Source: Paenibacillus piscarius (GTDB taxonomy: Bacteria; Bacillota; Bacilli; Paenibacillales; Paenibacillaceae). From it: 64,000 nucleotides of DNA. This document shows, piece after piece, positions 43,250-51,695 of this stretch (positions are counted from its first letter, which is position 1; every line of letters starts with the position of its first letter). The stretch spans positions 666,899-730,898 of the forward strand of contig NZ_JAIEUI010000001.1 of NCBI RefSeq assembly GCF_022234545.1, written 5' to 3'. A program made the translations under genes and the position numbers. Below the pieces are notes generated by a model that made no database searches, was not told the DNA's origin, and saw only the letters and a program-made list of their open reading frames with translations.

Positions 43250-43537
43250 TTAGAAATCGGAGGTTGCTACTTCAATCGTTCCGAACACTGCACCGGCAGC
43301 CGAGCTGAGCAGTCCAGCTACTAGCAATGCACGGACAGACAGCGTGAGACTGTTAAGTGCCGGGATCGTATAAGTGACCACTGGAGCATTGACACGGTAG
43401 ATCACCAGATCCACCGGGAACCCGGAGTTGTTATTCACCGTCACTGCCGCATTGATGCCACCTGCGAGATTTTCATAGAAAGATTTTCCTACCGAAGCAG
43501 GCAGGTTGAAGAATTGTTGCGGTAACAAGATAGCCAT
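43250..43537 (-). CDS. Small hydrophobic beta-rich protein, possibly endospore-appendage-like
   Basis: A 95-residue protein, cysteine-free and dominated by Val/Ala/Leu/Asn. It has an N-terminal MAILLPQQFFNLPAS stretch and then beta-type segments (AAVTVNNNSGFPVDLVIY, TYTIPALNSLTLSVRALLV, GAVFGTIEV). The pattern of a Thr/Val/Asn-rich strand pair followed by a glycine turn and a final GxIxV strand recalls the DUF3992 core of endospore appendage (Ena) subunits, but this is only a resemblance and a profile search is needed. A strong AAAGGAGG ribosome site supports expression. It is not in an obvious operon. Confidence 0.5.
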   Translation of the reverse strand: MAILLPQQFFNLPASVGKSFYENLAGGINAAVTVNNNSGFPVDLVIYRVNAPVVTYTIPALNSLTLSVRALLVAGLLSSAAGAVFGTIEVATSDF

Positions 43538-43728
43538 TGAAATGACCTCCTTTGCTTTTGATAGGATATTATATTCGGGAAATCTATGAGTGCTGTAGCG
43601 AATGACTTAGGAGATTTACACATTTTTACATTTTGCTTGCTAGTTAGTATATTGTCCCTGCGGTCTATGAGGACGGCGTATGGTACACTAGAGTTGAAGT
43701 CTAGTAACGAAGGTAGGAGAAAAACAAC

Positions 43729-44496
43729 ATGAAGCTGGTGTCCTGGAATGTGAATGGTCTGAGAGCATGTGTTACCAAAGGGTTCAACGAATTCTTCCGG
43801 GAGAGCGCGGCCGACATCTTCTGTGTGCAGGAGACGAAGCTCCAGGAGGGGCAGATCGTGCTGGATCATGGGGAGGAGTATGAGCAGTACTGGAATTATG
43901 CCCTCAAAAAGGGGTATTCCGGCACTGCCGTCTTCACCCGAGTGAAGCCGTTGTCTGTCAGCTACGGTCTGGACCGGGAGACGGAGGACGAGGGCCGGAT
44001 TATTACCCTGGAATTCGCGGACTTTTATCTGGTGAATGTATATACGCCCAATGCCAAGCGGGATCTGTCCAGACTGGACTACCGGATGGAGTGGGAGGAT
44101 GAATTCCGTGCTTATCTGCTGAAGCTGGATGCCAGGAAGCCGGTGATAGTCTGCGGGGATCTCAATGTGGCCCATCAGGATATTGACCTGAAGAATGCGC
44201 GGGCGAACCGGGGGAACTCGGGCTTCACGGACGAAGAGCGCGGCAAGATGACTGAGCTGCTGGCAGCCGGGTTCATCGATACGTTCAGATATTTCTACCC
44301 TGAGCTGGAAGGTGCCTATACCTGGTGGTCCTATATGCCGAAGGTCAGAGAGCGGAATGTCGGCTGGCGGATCGATTATTTCCTTGCTTCTGCAAGATTA
44401 GCCCCGCGTCTCCTGGACGCCGGAATCGAATGCAATGTGCTGGGCAGCGATCATTGTCCGGTAGTGCTTCATCTGGCGGATGAGGCGGAGTTATAA
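43729..44496 (+). CDS. xth: Exodeoxyribonuclease III (AP endonuclease)
   Basis: A 255-residue base-excision repair enzyme that cuts at abasic sites and has 3'-5' exonuclease and 3'-phosphatase activity. Motifs are WNVNGLRAC, the Glu in CVQETKLQEGQ, CGDLNVAHQDIDLKN with catalytic Asp/Asn, the GWRIDYFLAS block and the terminal SDHCPV with Asp-His. Called exoA in Bacillus. AAGGTAGGAG lies upstream of the ATG. A perfect hairpin terminator follows. Confidence 0.94.
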   Translation: MKLVSWNVNGLRACVTKGFNEFFRESAADIFCVQETKLQEGQIVLDHGEEYEQYWNYALKKGYSGTAVFTRVKPLSVSYGLDRETEDEGRIITLEFADFYLVNVYTPNAKRDLSRLDYRMEWEDEFRAYLLKLDARKPVIVCGDLNVAHQDIDLKNARANRGNSGFTDEERGKMTELLAAGFIDTFRYFYPELEGAYTWWSYMPKVRERNVGWRIDYFLASARLAPRLLDAGIECNVLGSDHCPVVLHLADEAEL

Positions 44497-44510
44497 GCAT
44501 TTGTTCTATA

Positions 44511-44550
44511 AAAGAGGCCGTATCCCCTGACCCGGGATACGGCCTCTTAC
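44511..44550. terminator. Bidirectional terminator between exoIII and amidase genes
   Basis: AAGAGGCCGTATCCC and GGGATACGGCCTCTT pair over 15 bp with a 7-nt loop, between convergent genes. Confidence 0.9.
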
Positions 44551-46025
44551 TATGCTTCTGCGGCGTCCTTATCCAGAACCGGAGGACGCCGGTGCTTCGT
44601 GGCCTGCTCATAGCTGTAGGCCATTCCCAGCAGGGCAGCCTCGCTGTGAGCCGAGGCGCAGAAGGTAATTCCCTGCGGCCCTTTGGTAATGTAACCTCCC
44701 GGTGCGATGATGCCGGTGGAGGTGTAGCCTTCCGGAACGGTAAGCAGCGGATAACCGGCTCTTGCCGCCAGGTCGGCCCCGTGCCCTCCAGGGAACAGGA
44801 GCGCATCCAGCTGGTAATGCCCCAGAGCATAGTCTATCCCTTGTTGACGGGCCAGTGTACGGGAAACGGCCAATTCTTCCTGATACTCCTGCTCGGTGAT
44901 CTCCTCCCCGGATGTATCCAGCCATTCCAGTATCTCCTGGCCATATTTCAGTGTCAGGTCACTGTGCAGGCGATTGAAGTTTATCAGCTCCTCAAGCGAA
45001 TGGACAGGCGATGCAGGCGACAGGTTGGCCAGATAGCCATTCAGCACTTTCTTGAACTCATACTGCAGAATGGTTCTGCTCCATTCCGCCTGCTCGCAGG
45101 GAAGCTCCACCGGATCAACGATTACGGCCCCAAGCTTCCGCAGGTCGGCAATGGCTGCTTCTGTCAGCTGCAGCGCTTCCTCATCAAGCTCTTTATAGTA
45201 GAATCTCGGAATTCCGATCCGCTTGGCTCTTATGAAATCCTCGTCCAGACTGGCAGAGTAGTCCGGTATGATAGATGAATCCGCAGGTCCGGCTTCAGCC
45301 ATTACTTGAAGCAGAAGAGCGGCATCTCTGACCGTCCGGGCCATCGGACCCACGGTATCCTGGCTGCGGACAGCCGGAATCACCCCTTCGCTGCTGACCA
45401 GTGCCCACGTAGGCTTGAGGCCCACAACGGAGTTCTGGGCTGCGGGATGGATGATGGAGCCTGAGGTTTCCGTCCCCAGCGCAGCGGCGGCAAGATTGGC
45501 GGACACGGCTGCAGCACTTCCCGAGCTGGAGCCGCCAACGAACAGTTCGCCAGGCCCATAAGGGTTAAGGACAAGACCGCCGCGTGAGCTGTAGCCGGAC
45601 CACATGGTGGGGGACATGAAGTTGGCCCATTCCGTCATGTTTGCTTTTCCCAGAATCACAGCCCCTGCTGCCCTTAACCGGGCGATGACTACAGCATCCT
45701 CAGTGGGGATGTGGTCAGCCAAGGCTATAGCGCCTGCGCTGGTATGCAGCTTGTCGGACGTTCCGATGTTATCTTTGACGAGTACAGGTATACCGTGCAG
45801 CGGACCGCGCGGCCCCTGGTCCAGGCGTTCCTGGTCCAGCCTGCGGGCAAGCTCCAGCGCATCCGGGTTGATCTCCAGGACAGAACGGAGCAGACCGTCA
45901 TACCGGCCGATCCGTTCCAGGTAGAGGCTAATCAGCAATTCGGAGGTTAATCTTCCCTGCTGCATTTCTTCCTGCATGTCTGTAATATCTGCTTCGACGA
46001 TCCATTGCTGCCAATTCGTATTCAA
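44550..46025 (-). CDS. Amidase-signature family hydrolase
   Basis: A 491-residue amidase of the GatA/AS family. The Ser-cisSer-Lys catalytic triad is intact: Lys in GIPVLVKDNIGT, the cis-Ser in ALGTETSGSII and the nucleophile region in FVGGSSSGSAAAVSANLAA (key part GGSSSGSA). It is not in an operon with gatC/gatB, so it is more likely a free amidase than the tRNA amidotransferase subunit. The C-terminal block GYTSTGIIAPGGYITKG fits stand-alone amidases. The ATG has GGGGAAC-type upstream sequence. The substrate cannot be inferred. Confidence 0.88.
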   Translation of the reverse strand: MNTNWQQWIVEADITDMQEEMQQGRLTSELLISLYLERIGRYDGLLRSVLEINPDALELARRLDQERLDQGPRGPLHGIPVLVKDNIGTSDKLHTSAGAIALADHIPTEDAVVIARLRAAGAVILGKANMTEWANFMSPTMWSGYSSRGGLVLNPYGPGELFVGGSSSGSAAAVSANLAAAALGTETSGSIIHPAAQNSVVGLKPTWALVSSEGVIPAVRSQDTVGPMARTVRDAALLLQVMAEAGPADSSIIPDYSASLDEDFIRAKRIGIPRFYYKELDEEALQLTEAAIADLRKLGAVIVDPVELPCEQAEWSRTILQYEFKKVLNGYLANLSPASPVHSLEELINFNRLHSDLTLKYGQEILEWLDTSGEEITEQEYQEELAVSRTLARQQGIDYALGHYQLDALLFPGGHGADLAARAGYPLLTVPEGYTSTGIIAPGGYITKGPQGITFCASAHSEAALLGMAYSYEQATKHRRPPVLDKDAAEA

Positions 46026-46040
46026 AATAGCTGTTCCCCT

Positions 46041-47192
46041 CTATTCTTTGTCTATTAACTCTTGCGGTTCAGCTTCAACGCCAGCTGCCGCCCGGTGCTG
46101 CTGCGGCCAGGTAATTACGTTGCGGGTCCGGCTCCATTCCTCGTAGAAGAGGGGGCGGTCGCGCTTAATCATCCGCATGACCAGATGAATGAAGAAGGCC
46201 AGATCAGCCGCTACAACGGAGATTCTCAGCAGCGCAGATAATGCGGTACCCATGCTAAGCGTCAGGGGAGAGTCAGGAGTCAAGGCATTGATTCCGCCGA
46301 AGATGCCGTAGAGCACTCCATACCGCACCCAGATCATCCACGGTCTGGCCGGACCGCCTTCCTCCGCCTGCAGCCGGATGCGCACGATCCATTTGCCGAA
46401 GGTCCGCCCGCCTGTAAGCAGCGGCAAGCTTAAGAAATATACGGTGGTCACCGCCCACAGCGTGACGTTCAGCGAGAGCAGATTCAGCAGCACTGTGACA
46501 ATCATCAGCAGCACCGAATCCAGCATGAAGGCCAGGGCACGGCGGGTATAGGTGACTTTTTTGGCGGATAAGTCTTCCCGGCTGTCCAGCTTCTCAATCC
46601 GCGGCAGCAGCCCGGAGATCCAGAGAGCGATGCGGAATCCTACGATGCCGCCCAGTGTATTCGTAATCATGTCATCGACATCAAAGATCCGGTAGGGATG
46701 ATCGAAGAACCCGAAGATGCCGGTAATCTGCGTAATCTCGAACAGCAGCGACAGCGCGAAGGACAGCACAATGCACACCACCCAGCGCGTGCGGAAGTAG
46801 TATCCCAGGAACATGCCGAAGGGCACGGTCAGCAGCACATTGAAGGCGGCCAGGAGGAAATCCGCTCCGGTCAGCACATTCAGGTAACTGGAAGGGTCAC
46901 CGCGCGTAATCTCCGTATTCTGGAGGATATCCTGGATGAATTGCAGCGGGACAAGCTGGATCATGCTTCCGGCAGGTGCGGCGTTGTGTCTGGAATCGGG
47001 CATCGGGAGCAGCACCAGGAAAAAGGCATTCAGCAGATACAGCAGCAGCAGATACAGCACAAGGGCCCGGATCTTGTTAATGTAGCCGTGACGGCGGTAT
47101 TGTACGATCAGGAAGGGCATGGTGAAGAACAGTGCTGCGACCGGAAACGCCATGAAGGCATAGGAGATAGGAAATAAATACGTCTGAAACAT
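46041..47192 (-). CDS. VanZ-RDD fusion membrane protein
   Basis: A 383-residue membrane protein. The N-terminal ~200 residues form a VanZ-like domain of several helices, with TVPFGMFLGYYFRTRW and ITQITGIFGFFDHPYRIFDVDDMITNTLGG (DVDDMITNTLGG is the typical motif). The C-terminal part (about 215-365) is an RDD domain: an Arg in YTRRALAFMLDSVLL and the loop GGRTFGKWIVRIRL. VanZ domains are linked to glycopeptide-type resistance in some contexts; the role of this fusion is unknown. It lies 15 bp upstream of the amidase gene on the same strand, so the two may be co-transcribed. Confidence 0.85.
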   Translation of the reverse strand: MFQTYLFPISYAFMAFPVAALFFTMPFLIVQYRRHGYINKIRALVLYLLLLYLLNAFFLVLLPMPDSRHNAAPAGSMIQLVPLQFIQDILQNTEITRGDPSSYLNVLTGADFLLAAFNVLLTVPFGMFLGYYFRTRWVVCIVLSFALSLLFEITQITGIFGFFDHPYRIFDVDDMITNTLGGIVGFRIALWISGLLPRIEKLDSREDLSAKKVTYTRRALAFMLDSVLLMIVTVLLNLLSLNVTLWAVTTVYFLSLPLLTGGRTFGKWIVRIRLQAEEGGPARPWMIWVRYGVLYGIFGGINALTPDSPLTLSMGTALSALLRISVVAADLAFFIHLVMRMIKRDRPLFYEEWSRTRNVITWPQQHRAAAGVEAEPQELIDKE

Positions 47193-47325
47193 GAATTCAC
47201 CTGCACTCTGGTTTTTGTCATAACCATTTCATTATAGAATTTAACCAAATCCGGCTCAAGGGAATTATTCATTCTAACTGTTCTGTCCAGGCATAGATAT
47301 GTGTGGAGAGGAGCGTGAGTCTAGT

Positions 47326-47673
47326 ATGGATAAAAAGGTACAGCAGTATTATAAGCTGAAGGCCAAGCAGAAGGAGCTGGAAAAAGAACTGGCCGGGCTC
47401 CGGCAGGATATCCTTGCTTACTTCAATGAGGCGTGCCAGACGGAGTCGGTGATCGGCGGGTACAAGGTCAAGCTGGTGACGCAGCAGCGCAAGGAATATG
47501 ATGACGACAAGCTCTATCAGACCTTGGCTGATCCTGAGCTATGGAGACTGCTCTCCAGGACAGACCCGGCGAAGGTAGCCAGCCTGACGAAATTGAAGGT
47601 CATTGACGAGACGAAGATCGGCCATACGTATGAAGTGAAGACGATTCAATTGCTTCAGGTGGATAAGCAGTAG
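47326..47673 (+). CDS. Hypothetical protein with N-terminal coiled coil
   Basis: A 115-residue protein. The first ~35 residues are Lys/Glu/Gln-rich and likely a coiled coil (KLKAKQKELEKELAGLRQDI), followed by a mixed alpha/beta segment with VIGGYKVKLVTQQRKEYDDDKL. I do not recognise a family, though the arrangement recalls small phage- or Bacillales-type proteins. The ATG at 47326 has GGAGAGGAG about 13 nt upstream, a somewhat long spacing. It is followed by a ~200-bp gap before ampS that shows no further gene. Confidence 0.6.
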   Translation: MDKKVQQYYKLKAKQKELEKELAGLRQDILAYFNEACQTESVIGGYKVKLVTQQRKEYDDDKLYQTLADPELWRLLSRTDPAKVASLTKLKVIDETKIGHTYEVKTIQLLQVDKQ

Positions 47674-47874
47674 CGGTGGAGGTCCCGGAAGCTTGATATT
47701 GCGGCTGGTGTCAGGCTTCCAGGCATCCCTGTACATAAGAGAAAGCGGTGTTTCTCCGGTGATGCGCGCAAATGGCATCGCTACCTGGTTCATTTTGCGT
47801 TAAAATAGCAGGTGGGCATGTTAGAGACAAGCCATATTAATATAGAGACGGCGAAGATACGGAGGAAAAAAGAC

Positions 47875-49107
47875 ATGAACGATTTCGGGCAGATGCTGGA
47901 GAAATACGCAGAGCTGGTAGTGAAGGTTGGCGTGAATGTACAGCCCGGTCAGGTGCTGATGGTACATGCGCCGCTGGAGACGGCGGAGCTGACCCGGCTG
48001 ATTGTGGGCAAGGCTTATGAGGCCGGAGCCAAATATGTAATGGTGGATTGGGATGATGAGGCGGTCACCCGCATCCGGTATGAAAAGGCACCGGAGGACT
48101 CGTTTGCATATTATCCGCAGTGGCACGCCGATATGATGGAAGGCTTCGCCGAGGAAGGCGGAGCGATTCTACATATTAAAGTGCCGGATCCTGAATTGTT
48201 CCGGGGCATTGATTCCGCGAAGGTCTCCACCGCAGTGAAGGCTGCGGCGGTAGCGCGCAAGAAGTATCAGGCCTACACCCGCAACAGCCGGATCAGCTGG
48301 TCGCTGATCAAGGCACCGACCCGTGCCTGGGCGGACAAGGTGTTCGCGGATCTGCCGGAGGCGGAGCGGATCGATGCCATGTGGGAGGCGGTCTTCCGCA
48401 TGAACCGGGTGAACACCGGGGACCCGGTAGAAGCCTGGCGCAGCCATATCGCCGACCTGAAGCAGAGCCAGGACCGGATGAATGCCAAACGGTACAAGAG
48501 CCTGCATTACCGTGCTCCCGGCACGGACCTGCGTGTCGAGCTGCCGGAGGGCCATTTGTGGCGCGGCGGCGGCGGGGAGAATGCGCGCGGTGTTTATTTT
48601 GTGGCGAATATGCCGACCGAAGAAATCTACACGATGCCCCTGCGCACAGGTGTGAACGGCACCGTCAAGAGCACGCTTCCGCTGAACCTGAACGGGCGGC
48701 TGGTAGACGGCATCACTGTAACCTTCACAGACGGCAAAGTGACAGCGTATGACGCAGAGTCCGGCCGTGAGCATCTGACCTCCCTGCTGGAGACGGATGA
48801 AGGGGCCTCGTACCTTGGTGAGGTCGCGCTGGTACCGCATGATTCGCCGATCTCCCGGCTGAACAGAGTGTTCTACAACACCGGCATTGACGAGAATGCC
48901 TCCTGCCATTTCGCGCTGGGCAGCGCGTACCCGGTGAATATCGAGGGCGGAACCTCGATGACCAGCGAGGAGCTGCTGGCAAGGGGAGCTAATGTCAGTC
49001 TCACGCATGTCGATTTCATGGTCGGCTCCGCAGAGCTTGATATTGACGGGGAGCTGGCCGACGGTACGGTTGAGCCCGTGTTCCGTAAGGGGAACTGGGT
49101 GCTGTAA
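47875..49107 (+). CDS. ampS: M29 family metalloaminopeptidase (AmpS type)
   Basis: A 410-residue aminopeptidase that removes N-terminal residues from peptides in the cytosol, with two metal ions. Metal-ligand regions of the family are visible: Glu in RVELPEGHLW, Glu in LGEVALVPHDSP, His in ENASCHFALGSAYP and His/Asp in SLTHVDFMVGSAELDIDG. The length equals recalled B. subtilis AmpS. The ATG at 47875 has GGAGGAAAAAA upstream; a longer in-frame reading adds 21 residues without family similarity. A strong terminator follows. Confidence 0.92.
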   Translation: MNDFGQMLEKYAELVVKVGVNVQPGQVLMVHAPLETAELTRLIVGKAYEAGAKYVMVDWDDEAVTRIRYEKAPEDSFAYYPQWHADMMEGFAEEGGAILHIKVPDPELFRGIDSAKVSTAVKAAAVARKKYQAYTRNSRISWSLIKAPTRAWADKVFADLPEAERIDAMWEAVFRMNRVNTGDPVEAWRSHIADLKQSQDRMNAKRYKSLHYRAPGTDLRVELPEGHLWRGGGGENARGVYFVANMPTEEIYTMPLRTGVNGTVKSTLPLNLNGRLVDGITVTFTDGKVTAYDAESGREHLTSLLETDEGASYLGEVALVPHDSPISRLNRVFYNTGIDENASCHFALGSAYPVNIEGGTSMTSEELLARGANVSLTHVDFMVGSAELDIDGELADGTVEPVFRKGNWVL

Positions 49108-49124
49108 TTTTTGAGTGACATATG

Positions 49125-49165
49125 AAGGCCGCAACTTTTCCCGGCCATGGGGGTTGCGGCCTTTT
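49125..49165 (+). terminator. Terminator after ampS
   Basis: AAGGCCGCAAC and GTTGCGGCCTT form the stem, followed by TT. Confidence 0.85.
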
Positions 49166-49296
49166 GCGTGTGCTGCCTGCCGTGGGCAAAGCGAACACAT
49201 TGGTCTACAGCAATCAAAATATTTGCCGCAGGTAAAACTGTTTGCATAACCTCTCCGTCTAATTCATGTAAAACTGGAGAGAGAGGAGAGGGAGAG

Positions 49297-49833
49297 ATGA
49301 CGATGTCCGGGGCAGAGATGAAGCGGGTGGCTCTTGCTGTACCGCTGGAAGAAGCGGAGTTCACGAAGGCGGTTATGGAGTACAGTGACCAGTTGTACCA
49401 GATCGCCTACAGCTATCTGGGCAACCGCCATGACGCACTGGAAGCACTGCAGGAGACCACCTGCCGGGCCTGGATGAAACGAAGGACCCTGAAGGACTCC
49501 AGCTTGTTCAAAACCTGGCTGATCCGAATATTGATCTATGTCTGCATTGACGAGCAGCGGCGAAGGAAGCGGGCGGTCCCCACAGCGGCAGAGCATATGC
49601 AGGAGCCTGTGACTCATAATAATACCGGTGCTCTGGAGATGCAGTGGGCGCTTGAACAGGTGAAGGTGAAATACCGTCATGTGCTGATGCTCAAATATTA
49701 CAATGATCTGACCTTGGCTGAGATTGCCGTGCTGCTCCAGAAGCCGGAGGGAACGGTCAAAACCTGGCAGCACAAAGGCCTGAAGCAGCTTAGAAAAATA
49801 ATGAAGAACCGGGGTGAATGGAATGAACAGTAG
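49297..49833 (+). CDS. ECF-type RNA polymerase sigma factor
   Basis: A 178-residue sigma factor of the SigV/SigW-like ECF group. Region 2 contains YSDQLYQIAYSYLGNRHDALEALQETTCRAW (core YLGNRHDALEALQ) and region 4 has VLMLKYYNDLTLAEIAVLLQKPEGTVKTWQHKGLKQLR (recognition part QKPEGTVKTWQHKG). The ATG at 49297 has GGAGAGGGAGAG just upstream; a second Met at 49303 is also possible. Its end overlaps the DUF4179 gene, its probable anti-sigma partner, by about 11 nt. Confidence 0.88.
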   Translation: MTMSGAEMKRVALAVPLEEAEFTKAVMEYSDQLYQIAYSYLGNRHDALEALQETTCRAWMKRRTLKDSSLFKTWLIRILIYVCIDEQRRRKRAVPTAAEHMQEPVTHNNTGALEMQWALEQVKVKYRHVLMLKYYNDLTLAEIAVLLQKPEGTVKTWQHKGLKQLRKIMKNRGEWNEQ

Positions 49834-50956
49834 CAGAGAAGAGCAGGCGATGCTGGCGGATGCGGGACGTATCCATAGGGCGGCCCGGGCGGATGCCGGG
49901 GGCCATGAGATCAGACAGGCGGTAGTTGCAGGCATAGAACGCGGACGCAAGAGAAGCCGGCAAACAAGGCTGTCCAGAGGCTCCTTCATAGGTTTGGCGG
50001 CGGCAGCGGCGGTTGCGGTGATTCTATTCTTCATCCCGGTCCTTCATGATGCAGCACCGCGGACGGCGTCCCCTCCTGAAGCAGTGAACTGGGGCGGGCT
50101 GGAAATGTTCAAGCGGTTCTATGACATTGATTCCGAGGCGCCAACACTGGATTCAGCAATCCGGCATGGCTATATTCAGGAGATTAATCAAAGCGTAACC
50201 AGCGGGAATTACCGGATTACTCTGAATGCAATAACGGCGGATGAGAACAAAATTATCTATTTGTATACGGCTAACGTCGCAGAAGGGCAGGAAATTTATA
50301 GCATTAACCTTGCCAAACTCAAAAATATGGCCACCGGCTATGATTTGGAGAACACAGGCGGACTCGGCGCCCACGCTAAAAAAAATGGATACGATGATAA
50401 ACGTATTTTTTATGGGCAAAGCATTATCCATCTGGACCGGAGCAAGCCTTTCCCGGAGGAGCTGGTAGCAAATTTCCAGATCGCCTCCATGGATAAGGGG
50501 AAGATGAAAGATCTGGCGAAGGGGGTCAATGTGGCGGATGTGCACTATTCTGAGATTCTCAAAATCCCCTTCAAGCTGGACCCGAAATTCAAGGAACAGC
50601 AGACGGTTGTTATGAAGCCGGAGAAGGATTTCATGCTGGAGGGAGTTGAAGTGACGCTGGAGCAGGTTGAGTTGTCCCCCCTGAAGATCTGGACCGTAAT
50701 CAAAATTAAGAACGAGGATGAGAATACGTGGGAGAACAGACATAAGATATTTAGCGTACCCTACGTGAAAAAAATTCAGTCCACCACGAAGTACGGTTCC
50801 GCTGAACTATGGTCACCGAGAGGGATGGGAACTGATAATGGATACGAATACTATTACGGCAGCAATCTGCTGGATCAGCCTAAGTCGATGAATATGATCA
50901 TAAAGACAGGCACGGGCGAGAATGCTAAGGAGATTACCTTGCCGATCCTGCCCTGA
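49823..50956 (+). CDS. DUF4179 membrane protein, probable anti-sigma factor
   Basis: A 377-residue single-pass membrane protein. The cytoplasmic N-terminus (about 1-50) is basic and precedes one membrane helix (about 53-70, SFIGLAAAAAVAVILFFIPVL). The rest is external: a DUF4179 domain (about 90-190, with MFKRFYDIDSEAPTLDSAI) and a beta-rich C-terminus. DUF4179 proteins are usually paired with ECF sigma factors as anti-sigma factors. The ATG at 49823 has GGGGTGAA upstream and overlaps the sigma gene; a start at 49814 is possible. A terminator follows. Confidence 0.8.
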   Translation: MNSSREEQAMLADAGRIHRAARADAGGHEIRQAVVAGIERGRKRSRQTRLSRGSFIGLAAAAAVAVILFFIPVLHDAAPRTASPPEAVNWGGLEMFKRFYDIDSEAPTLDSAIRHGYIQEINQSVTSGNYRITLNAITADENKIIYLYTANVAEGQEIYSINLAKLKNMATGYDLENTGGLGAHAKKNGYDDKRIFYGQSIIHLDRSKPFPEELVANFQIASMDKGKMKDLAKGVNVADVHYSEILKIPFKLDPKFKEQQTVVMKPEKDFMLEGVEVTLEQVELSPLKIWTVIKIKNEDENTWENRHKIFSVPYVKKIQSTTKYGSAELWSPRGMGTDNGYEYYYGSNLLDQPKSMNMIIKTGTGENAKEITLPILP

Positions 50957-50973
50957 CCCCTTGCATGCAAAAT

Positions 50974-51012
50974 AAGCTGACTGCCGGTATACCCGGCGGA
51001 TCAGCTTTTTTT
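50974..51012 (+). terminator. Terminator after the sigma/anti-sigma pair
   Basis: AAGCTGA and TCAGCTT enclose an inner GCCGG / CCGGC stem, followed by TTTTT. Confidence 0.85.
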
Positions 51013-51034
51013 GCAGCTTAAGTTAGCGTGATGC

Positions 51035-51583
51035 TCATCCCCGATTATTAAATCGGAACACAAGCTTGTGCCCGTCAAACGTCTCCCCGGTTCGCTCGGA
51101 ATATTGGCCCTGCGTATAACGGGAGACTGTCTTGCGCCAAAATTTCTGGCCGGTAATATTTTTCGCTGCCGGGTTGGTGAATAGCTCCCATTCCCCGCGG
51201 TACTGCTCAAACACCATTACCGCTGCCTTTTCCGCGATCCCCATGCCTCTGAAGGGCTGCAGCAGGAAGAAATCATTCACGAAAAAATCAACACCCGGCG
51301 CGCAGTGAGGCGGGGTAGCGATCCGGACGAAGCCTGCCGGAAGGGAATCCACCAGGATCAGCCACGGGTATAGAATGTCCGGCTTGTCCCACCAAATACT
51401 CTGCACCTCATACTGATCCGCCAGCGTGCGGTATTCGTCCGTGTCCTCAAAGATGCCATGCCGGTTAGGCAGATGCCCCTCTACAAGTCCGTAATGACCT
51501 GACAGATCATGCAGGTAGAGTGGTAGCATATTTTTGATAATATAGGCTTCATCCGGCCCGGTAAGCTTTGTTTCGATATTCAT
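51035..51583 (-). CDS. GNAT family N-acetyltransferase
   Basis: A 182-residue acetyltransferase. The acetyl-CoA-binding region is FLLQPFRGMGIAEKAAVMVFE, preceded by the strand VDFFVNDFF. The C-terminal block NITGQKFWRKTVSRYT resembles GNAT enzymes acting on small amines. The ATG at 51583 is chosen as the beginning of family similarity; a longer in-frame reading adds 26 residues. AGGAG lies rather far (13 nt) upstream. No operon partner. Confidence 0.82.
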   Translation of the reverse strand: MNIETKLTGPDEAYIIKNMLPLYLHDLSGHYGLVEGHLPNRHGIFEDTDEYRTLADQYEVQSIWWDKPDILYPWLILVDSLPAGFVRIATPPHCAPGVDFFVNDFFLLQPFRGMGIAEKAAVMVFEQYRGEWELFTNPAAKNITGQKFWRKTVSRYTQGQYSERTGETFDGHKLVFRFNNRG

Positions 51584-51695
51584 TTCTTTTCTACGCTCCT
51601 GTCTGGTGCTATTAGCCTTAATGTCTGCACCCATTGTATACTGCAAGAATGCAAGGAGCATAGGGAGGTCTCAGTTATAAATTGAATTTTATCTA

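Noticed and set aside
49170..49296. Degenerate third copy of the 51-bp repeat (GCGAACACATTGG near 49190)
   Set aside because: Only a short similarity without the paired arms, so not enough to call.
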